The notes under the pieces are model-generated. The model did not search any database and was not told the origin of the DNA. It saw only the letters and a list, made by a program, of their open reading frames with translations. Shown in pieces: positions 1 through 12,339 of a DNA stretch of 64,000 nt (position 1 is the stretch's first letter; the number at the start of each line of letters is the position of its first letter). The position numbers and the translations under genes were made by a program. This DNA is from Lysobacter sp. (lineage in GTDB: Bacteria; Pseudomonadota; Gammaproteobacteria; Xanthomonadales; Xanthomonadaceae): NCBI GenBank assembly GCA_027306995.1, contig DAHUXS010000019.1:62001-126000 (forward strand). Reading direction: 5' to 3'.

Positions 1-381
1 GCGATAGCCGGGACGGTGCGGCCCCGAATCGGCGTAGCAGATCGGGCAACGCAGGTTGCAGTGGTCGGTGACTTCCACCAGCGTCAGGCAACTGTGCTGC
101 ATGTGTTCCGGGCACAGGCCGCAATCGTAGGGGCAACCCCAGTGGCGCAGCGTGTTGAAGCGGCGCGGCAACTCCGGCGCCTTGATGAAGACTTCGCGAC
201 ACAGGCGGTAATAGTCGGCGTCGTCGGCGATCAGCACGCGCTGTTCGCCGTGCTGCGGACACCATTTGTCCATGTAGACGCGACCTTCCTTGATCAGGAT
301 GGTTGCTTCGACGCGACGTAGGCAGGTGCCGCAGACCGAGATGGCGCTGTCGTAGAACAGATAGGGTCGAACCTTTGCCAT
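1..381 (-). CDS. Radical SAM protein, COG1964/Tes-like (tetraether-synthase-like), N-terminal 127 aa only, runs off the left window edge
   Basis: Manual translation of the minus strand from ATG at 381: MAKVRPYLFYDSAISVCGTCLRRVEATILIKEGRVYMDKWCPQHGEQ...HWGCPYDCGLCPEHMQHSCLTLVEVTDHCNLRCPICYADSGPHRPGYR. N-terminal CxxC/CPxHG zinc/rubredoxin-like element and CX3CX2C radical SAM motif. Absent from ORF track because truncated. TGATG overlap with the upstream gene. Confidence 0.85.
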   Translation of the reverse strand, partial: MAKVRPYLFYDSAISVCGTCLRRVEATILIKEGRVYMDKWCPQHGEQRVLIADDADYYRLCREVFIKAPELPRRFNTLRHWGCPYDCGLCPEHMQHSCLTLVEVTDHCNLRCPICYADSGPHRPGYR

Positions 382-1121
382 CAACGTTTTCCAGGAATCG
401 AGTGCGATATGCGGATCATGTCGCGAGCATAGTAGGCGAGGCCGAACACGCACCACCATTGCAGGCCGCTCAATCCAAGCAGGTGGAAGGGCGCGGGACG
501 GATGAATTCGATCAGCAATCGGTACATGAGATAGCCGGCGAGGAAGACGCGGAAGCGATCGCCTGGTTGTTGCAACCGCGATGGCAGCAGGCGATCGATC
601 ACCACGAACACCCAGACCAGCAGGAAGGCGGCCTCATAAAGCTGGGTGGGATGACGCGGAATCCCGTCGCCGAAATCGACCCCCCAGGGCAGGGACGTCG
701 GATCGCCGTAGGTGTGGTCATTCAGGCCGGACAGGAAGCAGCCGGCGCGGCCGATGATCATGCCGATCGCCAAGGGGTGGACGAAGGCATCGCCGGTCGA
801 TGTGCGGATGCCGGCCATGCGCTTGGCGGTCTCGACGCCGATCAATCCGCCGAGCAGGGCGCCGATGATCGATTTGCCTTCCAGCAGATGGCGCCAGTCC
901 GGGAAATCCGCGAAAGCGTAGGCCGGGTCGTAGCTCCAGTAGGCCAGCTTGGCGCCGATCGCCGCGCCGAGCACCGCGCCGGCGATCACGGTGTAGCGGG
1001 CCTCGCCATCGGCCAATGAATCGACGTTCAGGCGTCGGCGTTCGCGCAGGAACCAGCGAAATCCGACGAAATAGGCAGCCGCCTCGAAAATGGTGTGGAT
1101 CTGGACCGGGCTGAGCGACAT
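381..1121 (-). CDS. Prolipoprotein diacylglyceryl transferase (Lgt) family protein, divergent paralogue
   Basis: MSLSPVQIHTIFEAAAYFVGFRWFLRERRR... with IIGRAGCFLSGLNDHTYGDPTSLPWGVDF and PRHPTQLYEA Lgt-family motifs; start placed at internal ATG of the longer ORF 381..1361. Confidence 0.8.
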   Translation of the reverse strand: MSLSPVQIHTIFEAAAYFVGFRWFLRERRRLNVDSLADGEARYTVIAGAVLGAAIGAKLAYWSYDPAYAFADFPDWRHLLEGKSIIGALLGGLIGVETAKRMAGIRTSTGDAFVHPLAIGMIIGRAGCFLSGLNDHTYGDPTSLPWGVDFGDGIPRHPTQLYEAAFLLVWVFVVIDRLLPSRLQQPGDRFRVFLAGYLMYRLLIEFIRPAPFHLLGLSGLQWWCVFGLAYYARDMIRISHSIPGKR

Positions 1122-1260
1122 CCACGGAGTGTAAATGGGCGCCCGAACATGGACAGCCGGGCCCTGTTCACCTATCATTTCCACTCGCCCGACCCACCAG
1201 CCTCCGAACCGGATTTCCGCGCTTCGGCGGCTTTCTGCAACCCGAAACAAGGCGAAGCTC

Positions 1261-2385
1261 GTGACCGAACCTGCAATCCTGGCCCTAGAAGACGGCAGCG
1301 TCTTCCACGGGGTTTCCGTTGGCGCGCCCGGCATTTCCGTCGGCGAAGTGGTGTTCAACACCGCGATGACCGGATACCAGGAGGTGCTGACGGATCCGTC
1401 CTACGCACGCCAGCTGGTCACGCTGACCTATCCGCACATCGGCAATACCGGCATGACCGCGGACGACGACGAGTCCGCCAAGGTCTGGGCGTCCGGCCTG
1501 ATCGTGCGCGACGTGCCGCGCCGTCCCAGCAACTGGCGCAGCCAGGTCTCGCTGCCGGAATGGCTGCAGGCGCGCGGAATCGTCGCGATCAGCGATATCG
1601 ATACCCGTCGTCTCACGCGCCTCCTGCGCGACAAGGGCGCGCAGAACGGCGCACTGATGGCCGGTCGCATCGATGAAGCCGAAGCAATCGAAGCCGCGCG
1701 CAAGTTCCCAGGTCTCAAGGGCATGGATCTGGCCAAGGTCGTCACCACCGACAAGGCGCATGCCTGGACCGAAGGCAGCCTCGATCTCGATACCGGCAAG
1801 TTCGTGCAGCCGGCGAAGCGCTTCAAGGTGGTGGCCTACGATTTCGGCGCCAAGCTCAACATCCTGCGCATGCTCGCCGATCGCGGCTGCGACATCACCG
1901 TGGTGCCGGCACAGACGCCCGCCGCCGAGGTGTTGGCAATGAAGCCGGACGGCGTGTTCCTGTCCAACGGCCCTGGCGATCCCGAGCCTTGCGATTACGC
2001 GATCGCGGCGATCCGCGAATTCGTGGCGAAGAAGATCCCGACCTACGGCATCTGCCTCGGCCACCAGCTGCTCGGCCTCGCCGTCGGCGCGAAGACGATG
2101 AAGATGCCGCACGGCCACCACGGCGCCAATCACCCGGTGATCGATCTCGACAACGGTCGCGTCTACATCACTTCGCAGAACCACGGGTTCTGCATCGATG
2201 AAGCGACGGTGCCGGCCAACGTGCGCGTGACCCACCGCTCGCTGTTCGATGGCACCAACCAGGGCATCGCGCTCACCGATGCGCCGGCCTTCAGTTTCCA
2301 GGGGCATCCGGAAGCGTCGCCGGGTCCGCATGAAATGTCCTATCTGTTCGACAGATTCATCCATCTGATGGAAGCACGGTCGTGA
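1261..2385 (+). CDS. carA: Carbamoyl-phosphate synthase small subunit
   Basis: [24 protein letters not shown]...; glutamine amidotransferase motif [22 protein letters not shown] start chosen by family length (374 aa). Confidence 0.95.
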   Translation: MTEPAILALEDGSVFHGVSVGAPGISVGEVVFNTAMTGYQEVLTDPSYARQLVTLTYPHIGNTGMTADDDESAKVWASGLIVRDVPRRPSNWRSQVSLPEWLQARGIVAISDIDTRRLTRLLRDKGAQNGALMAGRIDEAEAIEAARKFPGLKGMDLAKVVTTDKAHAWTEGSLDLDTGKFVQPAKRFKVVAYDFGAKLNILRMLADRGCDITVVPAQTPAAEVLAMKPDGVFLSNGPGDPEPCDYAIAAIREFVAKKIPTYGICLGHQLLGLAVGAKTMKMPHGHHGANHPVIDLDNGRVYITSQNHGFCIDEATVPANVRVTHRSLFDGTNQGIALTDAPAFSFQGHPEASPGPHEMSYLFDRFIHLMEARS

Positions 2386-3017
2386 TGAAAACATCGATTC
2401 GTCTTGCGCTCTTCTCGCTGGTGTTTGCTGTCGCGGGCGCCCACGCCCAGGATTCCGCCGTGACGGAGCAGCAGCGCCAGCACATGGAAGACGCCGTGGT
2501 GCAGGCGATCCCGCTCGGCAAGATCATGGGGATGGCGGCCGCACAGAATCCTTCGTGGCCGGTCAACAAGGGCAGCAAACTGGATGCGGGACGCCTGGCC
2601 TGCCTGCGGCAGAATCTCGACGAGGCGAGCTATCGCCGCGTCGTGCGCAAGCGTGTGACCGATTATTCGGTGAACGAACCCAAGCGCTTCGCCGGAGACC
2701 TGGCCTTGCTGGAAGGAGACGGCGGCAAGTTGTTCGCCAAGGCGATCATGGGCGGTGCGCAAAGCCAGATGGGCGGCAAGGCCTTCGATTCTAAGGCCAT
2801 GCTGGCCAACGAATCGCCGCGCGCGCTGATGGGCATGCTGTCAATCGCCAACGATCCGCAATATGCGCCGCTGCGCGCACTCCTGGGCCTCGACAGTGCA
2901 GTAGGCGACAGCCAGACAGACAACCGTGGCGTCGGCCGCCGTGCCGGCATGACGTTGATGATGCCGGCGCTCATCGATGCGATGGATACCTGCAAGGTCG
3001 GTTTCCAGGATATCTGA
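2385..3017 (+). CDS. Hypothetical secreted/periplasmic protein located between carA and carB
   Basis: Signal peptide [27 protein letters not shown] overlap with carA; same strand. Confidence 0.75.
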   Translation: MKTSIRLALFSLVFAVAGAHAQDSAVTEQQRQHMEDAVVQAIPLGKIMGMAAAQNPSWPVNKGSKLDAGRLACLRQNLDEASYRRVVRKRVTDYSVNEPKRFAGDLALLEGDGGKLFAKAIMGGAQSQMGGKAFDSKAMLANESPRALMGMLSIANDPQYAPLRALLGLDSAVGDSQTDNRGVGRRAGMTLMMPALIDAMDTCKVGFQDI

Positions 3018-3065
3018 GTCGCCAGTTCCCCTTTTCCTTGTTGATACGTTCCAACGGAATCCTCC

Positions 3066-6308
<3,243 letters not shown>

Positions 6309-6317
6309 GATAACGAA

Positions 6318-6794
6318 ATGTCAGCACCCATGACCTCCAAGGGCGCCGCACGCCTGCGCGCCGAGCTGGAAGAACTGAAGTCCGTCAAGCGTCCCGCCGT
6401 GATCCAGGCGATTGCGGAGGCGCGCGCCCACGGCGACCTCAAGGAAAACGCCGAATACCACGCCGCGCGCGAGCAGCAGGGGTTCATCGAGGGCCGCATC
6501 ATGCACCTCGAAGGCGAGCTGTCGCATGCGCAGATCATCGACGTCGCCACGCTGAACGTCGGCGACAAGGTCGTGTTCGGCGCCACTGTCGACCTCGCGT
6601 CCACCGACAACGACGACGAGCGCACCTACCAGATCGTTGGCGACCTCGAGGCCGACATCAAGCAGGGCCTGATCGCGATTTCCTCGCCGATCGCGCGTGC
6701 ACTGATCGGCAAGTATTCGGGTGACGTCATCACCATCGAAGCGCCGGGCGGCATCCACGAGTTCGAAATCGTCAACGTCCGTTACGTCGGCTGA
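6318..6794 (+). CDS. greA: Transcription elongation factor GreA
   Basis: 158 aa; [54 protein letters not shown]. Confidence 0.97.
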   Translation: MSAPMTSKGAARLRAELEELKSVKRPAVIQAIAEARAHGDLKENAEYHAAREQQGFIEGRIMHLEGELSHAQIIDVATLNVGDKVVFGATVDLASTDNDDERTYQIVGDLEADIKQGLIAISSPIARALIGKYSGDVITIEAPGGIHEFEIVNVRYVG

Positions 6795-6804
6795 GGCTGA
6801 TCGC

Positions 6805-7761
6805 ATGGCCGCCGCGGCCTGCCTGTTGCTGCCATCGCGAGATCGCTTCGAGTCGATCGAACTCGATGCGGCGCTGGCGCGCATGCTGGGGCGTGGCGAT
6901 CGCATCGACACCGGTGACGACGGTCGCCGTGCGCAATTGCGTCGCTTCGTGCGAATGACGCCGGCCCATTGGTCGCTGGCGGCCTTGTCGCGCCAGCAGG
7001 AACATGGTGATGCCGGGGACTCCGCATGGTTGCGCGTCGATCCCGTGCACGTGCGACCGGACATCAACGGCGCGCGCCTGCTGGGCTGGGGCGACGGCCT
7101 GCAATTGTCCCGGGAGGAAGCGGATGCGTTCGTCGCTGCATTGCGCCCGTTGTTCGGGGATGCCCAGCTTTCATCGGATACGACCGCGCTCGATGCCACC
7201 GCGCCGGATCACTGGTACCTGCGCATGGCGCCGGGTACGCCGCTGCCGGAATTCCGCGATCCTGCCGAAGCGCTGGGGACCGATCTTGGCGACGACATCG
7301 ACACCACGCCGCAACACCGGCGCTGGCGCACCCTGGAATCGGAAGTGCAGGTCGTGCTCCACAACCATCCCGCCAATCAACAACGCGCTCGCCGTGGGCT
7401 GCCGCCTGTGAATTCGGTGTGGTGCTGGGGCGGTGGCGTGCTGCCGCAGTCGGTGGTGCGGGTTGACGGATGGACGCTGGCGAGCCGTGATCCCTCGGTA
7501 CGCATCCTTGCGCAGGCCAGTGGTGGTGGCGATGAACTGCCATCGGCATGGACATTGCCCGAGCGCGACACCGCCTTCGATCTACATCGCGTGGTCAAGC
7601 CGGAAGCGATCGCCAGCGACTGGCTCGCGCCCGCAGCGGAAGCGTTGCGACAGGGAAAACTCCGACTGCTGGTGCTGGATTTCGCCGATGGCCTGCGCTG
7701 GCGCCTGGAGCGACAACACAAGTGGCGAATCCTGCGCCGCCCGATCCAGACACTGAGTTGA
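6805..7761 (+). CDS. RpfE-like protein (phosphoglycerate mutase-like regulatory family)
   Basis: MAAAACLLLPSRDRFESIELDAALARMLGRGD...; sequence style and position between greA and recJ match the rpfE slot of Xanthomonas rpf regions. Confidence 0.65.
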   Translation: MAAAACLLLPSRDRFESIELDAALARMLGRGDRIDTGDDGRRAQLRRFVRMTPAHWSLAALSRQQEHGDAGDSAWLRVDPVHVRPDINGARLLGWGDGLQLSREEADAFVAALRPLFGDAQLSSDTTALDATAPDHWYLRMAPGTPLPEFRDPAEALGTDLGDDIDTTPQHRRWRTLESEVQVVLHNHPANQQRARRGLPPVNSVWCWGGGVLPQSVVRVDGWTLASRDPSVRILAQASGGGDELPSAWTLPERDTAFDLHRVVKPEAIASDWLAPAAEALRQGKLRLLVLDFADGLRWRLERQHKWRILRRPIQTLS

Positions 7762-9464
7762 GCGAACAGCCCGTCATTCGTCGTCGCGCCGAAGTCCTGC
7801 CGGAAGGGGAGTGGTCGGCCGAGGTGCCCGACGCCCTGCGACGCGTGCATGCCACCCGTGGCAGCCGCATGCCCGAACAGGCGTGGCCGCGCCTCGCTGA
7901 CCTGCCATCACCCGAGTCGTTGCTCGACATCGATCGCGCGGTTGCGTTGCTGCACGACGCGTTGAACGGTGATCGCCACATCGTCATCAGCAGCGACTTC
8001 GATTGCGATGGCGCGACAGCTTGCGCGGTGATGCTGCGCGGATTGAAGATGCTCGGCGCGAAGCGGGTGTCGTTCGCGGTGCCCGACCGCATGCGCCACG
8101 GGTACGGCCTGACGCCGGGTTTCGTCGACGAGCTGGCAGCGCTGCAACCCGATCTCGTGATCACGGTCGACCACGGCATCGCCTGCCACGCCGGCATCGC
8201 CGAGGCGAGGGCGCATGGCTGGGATGTATTGGTCACCGATCATCACCTGCCGGGCGAAACCTTGCCCGCCGCCAACGCGATCGTCGATCCCAATCGCCAC
8301 GGGGATCCGTTTCCCGGCAAGTCGCTGGCCGGCGTCGGCGTCGCGTTCTACGTGTTGTCAGCCCTGCGCGCGGCGATGCGTGTGCGGAACGACGTACGTG
8401 CGAATGGCGTCGATCTGTCGTCGCTGCTCGATCTGGTCGCGGTCGGCACCGTCGCCGATCTCGTGCCGCTCGATGCCTGCAATCGTGCGCTGGTCGCGGC
8501 GGGATTGCGGCGGCTGCGCAACGGGCAGGGTTGTCCGGGCTTGCGCGCATTGATCGAGGTCGCGGGGCGCGATGCCGCGCGCCTCGGCACGGGGGACATC
8601 GCGTTCTCGATCGGGCCGCGCATCAATGCCGCCGGGCGTCTCGACGACATGGCGCTGGGCATCCGCTGCCTCGCGACCGACGATCCGGCCGAAGCGCGCG
8701 AACTCGCCGGCGTCCTCCACGAGATCAACGCGGCCCGCCGCGAGGTGCAGGACGGCATGGTGGCCGAGGCGCTGGCGCATGTTCCGCAAGTGGATGGCGA
8801 TGTCGCGGCGTTGTGCCTGTTCGATCCCGACTGGCATCCGGGCGTGATCGGGTTGGTGGCGTCGAAACTGGTCGAACGGCACCATCGCCCGACGCTGGCG
8901 TTCGCGCGTTCGGAACCGGGTTCATCGGCATTGCGCGGATCGGCGCGCTCGATTCCCGGCGTCCACATGCGCGACGTGATCGCGCGTATCGACACCCTGC
9001 ATCCGGGATTGATCGATCGTTTTGGCGGCCACGCGATGGCGGCGGGCCTGAGCATCGACGAATCGAAGTGGCAGCAATTCCGCACGGCCTTCGTCGCCGT
9101 CGTGGCCGGGCAGCTCAATGCCGACGTGCTGGAACGCGTGCTGTGGAGCGATGGCTCCCTGCCTGCAGACGGCATCGATCATCGCCTCGCCATCGCCTTG
9201 CGCGACGGTGGAAGTTGGGGGCAGGCGTATCCGGAACCGGCGTTCGACGACGTCTTCGATGTCCTGAACTCGCGTTGCGTCGGTGGCAAGCACCTGTCGC
9301 TGGAGCTTGGTCGCGATGGCCGGCGTTGGCGTGCGATCCAGTTTGGCGGCTGGACGGAGGATCCGTTGCCGTCGCGCATTCGCGTGTTGTATCGGCCGAC
9401 GCCGGATGATTGGAAGGGTGGTGGCGCAGTGCAGTTGATGATCGTCCACCACGAGCCAGCCTGA
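7758..9464 (+). CDS. recJ: Single-stranded-DNA-specific exonuclease RecJ
   Basis: HIVISSDFDCDGATACAVMLRGL (DHH motif region), VTDHHLPGETLPAANAIVDPN, SIGPRINAAGRLDDM. Likely TTG start at 7758 overlapping the previous stop. Confidence 0.93.
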   Translation: MSEQPVIRRRAEVLPEGEWSAEVPDALRRVHATRGSRMPEQAWPRLADLPSPESLLDIDRAVALLHDALNGDRHIVISSDFDCDGATACAVMLRGLKMLGAKRVSFAVPDRMRHGYGLTPGFVDELAALQPDLVITVDHGIACHAGIAEARAHGWDVLVTDHHLPGETLPAANAIVDPNRHGDPFPGKSLAGVGVAFYVLSALRAAMRVRNDVRANGVDLSSLLDLVAVGTVADLVPLDACNRALVAAGLRRLRNGQGCPGLRALIEVAGRDAARLGTGDIAFSIGPRINAAGRLDDMALGIRCLATDDPAEARELAGVLHEINAARREVQDGMVAEALAHVPQVDGDVAALCLFDPDWHPGVIGLVASKLVERHHRPTLAFARSEPGSSALRGSARSIPGVHMRDVIARIDTLHPGLIDRFGGHAMAAGLSIDESKWQQFRTAFVAVVAGQLNADVLERVLWSDGSLPADGIDHRLAIALRDGGSWGQAYPEPAFDDVFDVLNSRCVGGKHLSLELGRDGRRWRAIQFGGWTEDPLPSRIRVLYRPTPDDWKGGGAVQLMIVHHEPA

Positions 9465-9470
9465 TTCCCT

Positions 9471-11264
9471 TCAACGCATCGGATCGAATCCGTCGTTGCC
9501 CCAGCGTTCGCTGCCGACGCCATGGTGGACGGTGAACAACCCATCGGGATCGTACTTCGCCTTGACGCGCGCCAATCGCGGGTAATTTGCGCCCCAGTGC
9601 GAACGTTGCCAGTCGCGTTCGAAGTAGTTGCTTTCCGAGACATAGGAGCCGGCATCGGGCGCGACGCGACGCAAGGTATTCATGGCGCGCTCGACGCCCT
9701 TGGCGCGGGATCGTGCTTCGGCAAGATCGGGATCGGCCATGCCGGGAAATGCTGGGTCACCGGACGCGGCGATGATCGCCAGCGCGAAGGCGTCCAGCAT
9801 CTGCGGATGGGTCGCGGTGTCGCGTGCACGCTCGATCGCTGCCGGGTCGGCGCCGCCCAGACCCTTGTTGAAATGCAGTGCCATGTCCCAGTGCTGGGAG
9901 GTTTCGCAGATGGCATCGACCAGTTCGGAGAGCCGTGCGTCCGACAGCAGCTGCGAAGGCAACCATGCCGACTGGTAGGCGTGGATGAACCATCCCACCT
10001 GGCCCTGGTCGCCTGCCCACACCACGTGGTAACGGGCTGCACCTTCGCGATCGTCGTCGACCATGAAACCGGGAGCGTTCTTGCGGAAGAACTCGGCGTC
10101 CCAGAAATGACGCGCGGGCAACGCCATCGTCTGGATACGACGAGCGATCACCAGATCGTCGCGCGACTTCACCCATTCCGTGAACGGCGCCCAGATGCGT
10201 TCGGCATCGGCCTGGGACATGCCCTGGAACACCATGCTGATCCCCAGGCCATCGCCGTGTTCGAAACGCATCTGCTCACCCCAATTCGGATTGAACAGGG
10301 CGGTGCGATAGAACTCCAGCGCCTTGGCGACCAGCGCGCGATAGGCTTCGGGCGTACGGGCGCGAATCGATCCGAATACCGCGCCGAAGGTTTCCGGCAG
10401 CTCGAAGGTGCGCAACGTCAATCGGGTGATGATGCCGATGCTGCCACCACCACCGCCCTTGATCGCCCAGAACAGGTCGGGATGGGTCGCCGCATTCACG
10501 ATGCGTACCTGGCCATCGGCGGTGACGACTTCCGCTTCCAGTACGTTGCCAGCAGCCGTGCCCCAGCGCTTGGAGAAACTGCCGAAGCCGCCACTTTGCA
10601 CCAGACCGGCCACGCCGACGGTCATGCAGCCACCGCCTTGCACGTAACGGCCGCCACGCGTCGTCACGGCATCGTAGGCGTCGGCCCAGAGCGCGCCGGC
10701 CCCCACGGAAACGGCGTGCTGCGGCGCCATCGCGGTCCCGGCCGGCACGAAGTCGTCGTGCAGGGTGACGGCGTTCATCCGTCGCGTCCACACCAGCAAC
10801 GAATCCGGCGCATTGGACGTGCCCTGGTAGCTGTGGCCGCCGCCCTTGATGGCAAGACGCAGCCGGTGCTGGCGGGCGAAATTGACGGCGGCGGCGACAT
10901 CGCGACTGCTTGTCGCGGCAACGGCGTAGGGACTGACGTTGGAACGCCAGGCATCAGCCCAGCCACTGGTCTGGGTGAGCGCGGGTTCGTCGCCGAGGTA
11001 ATAGGGATTCTTGAGATGGGCGAGGGCTTCCGCGCGTTTCGTCGGCGCCGCCTTGACCGAGAACGGTGAGACCGGGCGCAACAGGCGACCGACGACCGCG
11101 GCATCGAGGCGCGACCACTCCGAGGCGCCGGGCCAGCCCGGCGAACCGGGACGCAACCGCGAGCGCAACGCCGTCAGTCCGTCGATCGCGCGGGCCAATC
11201 CGGAAGGCGCGAGTCCGGCGAGCGGGAGGAGCAATGCGGACTTCAACAGTTTGCGGCGATCCAT
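9471..11264 (-). CDS. FAD-binding oxidoreductase with BBE (berberine-bridge-like) domain, exported (Tat-like signal)
   Basis: MDRRKLLKSALLLPLAGLAPSGLARA leader; GGGHSYQGTS and GGRYVQGGGCMTVGVAGLVQSGGFGSFSKRWG motifs; C-terminal NYPRLARVKAKYDPDGLFTVHHGV. Confidence 0.88.
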   Translation of the reverse strand: MDRRKLLKSALLLPLAGLAPSGLARAIDGLTALRSRLRPGSPGWPGASEWSRLDAAVVGRLLRPVSPFSVKAAPTKRAEALAHLKNPYYLGDEPALTQTSGWADAWRSNVSPYAVAATSSRDVAAAVNFARQHRLRLAIKGGGHSYQGTSNAPDSLLVWTRRMNAVTLHDDFVPAGTAMAPQHAVSVGAGALWADAYDAVTTRGGRYVQGGGCMTVGVAGLVQSGGFGSFSKRWGTAAGNVLEAEVVTADGQVRIVNAATHPDLFWAIKGGGGGSIGIITRLTLRTFELPETFGAVFGSIRARTPEAYRALVAKALEFYRTALFNPNWGEQMRFEHGDGLGISMVFQGMSQADAERIWAPFTEWVKSRDDLVIARRIQTMALPARHFWDAEFFRKNAPGFMVDDDREGAARYHVVWAGDQGQVGWFIHAYQSAWLPSQLLSDARLSELVDAICETSQHWDMALHFNKGLGGADPAAIERARDTATHPQMLDAFALAIIAASGDPAFPGMADPDLAEARSRAKGVERAMNTLRRVAPDAGSYVSESNYFERDWQRSHWGANYPRLARVKAKYDPDGLFTVHHGVGSERWGNDGFDPMR

Positions 11265-11403
11265 GGTCGTCTCCCGGAATGAAGCCGGCAGTGTTCGGCC
11301 AATCGCGACTTGCGGCAATGGCTGGGTGACGAATGACGCCATCCCGGTGACGAATCGCGGGGCTGCGGGGACGACGATCCGCAACGCGGCGATAATCCGC
11401 GGC

Positions 11404-12276
11404 ATGACGACGCCACCCACGCTCCACCGCGACCGCCTGCGCTGGTCCGATCCGCTCACGCTGGCAGTCTGGGTGGCGATCCTGGTGGTCAATACCGTGC
11501 TCAACGGACTGGTGGCGCGTTCCGATCACTCCGGTCTGTCGGCATGGGAACCCTGGACCTGGGAAATCACCAGCGCGCTGATAATCGCCTTGTTGATCCC
11601 GTTGGTACTGTGGTTCAACCGCCGCCTGCCGCTGACGCTGGAAACATGGCGCCGGGCATTGCCCCTGCATCTGCTGGCAAGCGTCGCCTTCTGCGTCCTG
11701 CACGTGGTCGGGATGGTGGTCTTGCGAATGCTCGTCTATCGGCGGATGCACGGCCAATACGACTTCGGCGACTGGAGGCTCGGTTTCGCCTACGAGTACA
11801 TGAAGGACATCCGCAGCTACTTCTTCATCCTGGTGGTGGCGTGGGCTTCGCGTTTCTTGTTGTTGCGCTCCGGGGGCGAAGCACGCGTCCTTGCGCCGCC
11901 GGATGCAGGCGTGCCGCAAGTGGACGAAGCGCAGCCGGCGCGGCCCGAGCGTTTCCTGGTGCGCAAGCTCGACCGCGAATTCCTGATCGCCACCCGCGAC
12001 ATCGAACGCATCGAGGCGAACGGCAATTACGTCAACCTGGTCGTCGGCGATCGCGTGTACCCCATGCGCGGCACGATGGCCGGCATCGAGGCGCAGCTGG
12101 ACCCCGCCGAATTCGTGCGCGTCCATCGCAGCCACATCGTCGGGGCGAACCGCATCGCCTCGATCGAGCCCCTGGAGACCGGCGATGCCCGCGTGCATCT
12201 CAAGGACGGCGGGCAATTGCCGTGCAGCAGGAGCTACCGCGCCAATCTGCGCCAGCGTCTTGGGCAGGAGGCCTGA
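11404..12276 (+). CDS. Membrane-anchored LytTR-family DNA-binding regulator (RpfD-like by position)
   Basis: Several N-terminal TM segments then FLVRKLDREFLIATRDIERIEANGNYVNLVVGDRVYPMRGTMAGIEAQLDPAEFVRVHRSHIV, a LytTR domain. Confidence 0.85.
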   Translation: MTTPPTLHRDRLRWSDPLTLAVWVAILVVNTVLNGLVARSDHSGLSAWEPWTWEITSALIIALLIPLVLWFNRRLPLTLETWRRALPLHLLASVAFCVLHVVGMVVLRMLVYRRMHGQYDFGDWRLGFAYEYMKDIRSYFFILVVAWASRFLLLRSGGEARVLAPPDAGVPQVDEAQPARPERFLVRKLDREFLIATRDIERIEANGNYVNLVVGDRVYPMRGTMAGIEAQLDPAEFVRVHRSHIVGANRIASIEPLETGDARVHLKDGGQLPCSRSYRANLRQRLGQEA

Positions 12277-12339
12277 CGCCGACAACCCCGTTTCCCATTC
12301 ACGGCCGTTGCCATCTGTGACACCTCTTGGGGACCCGCG

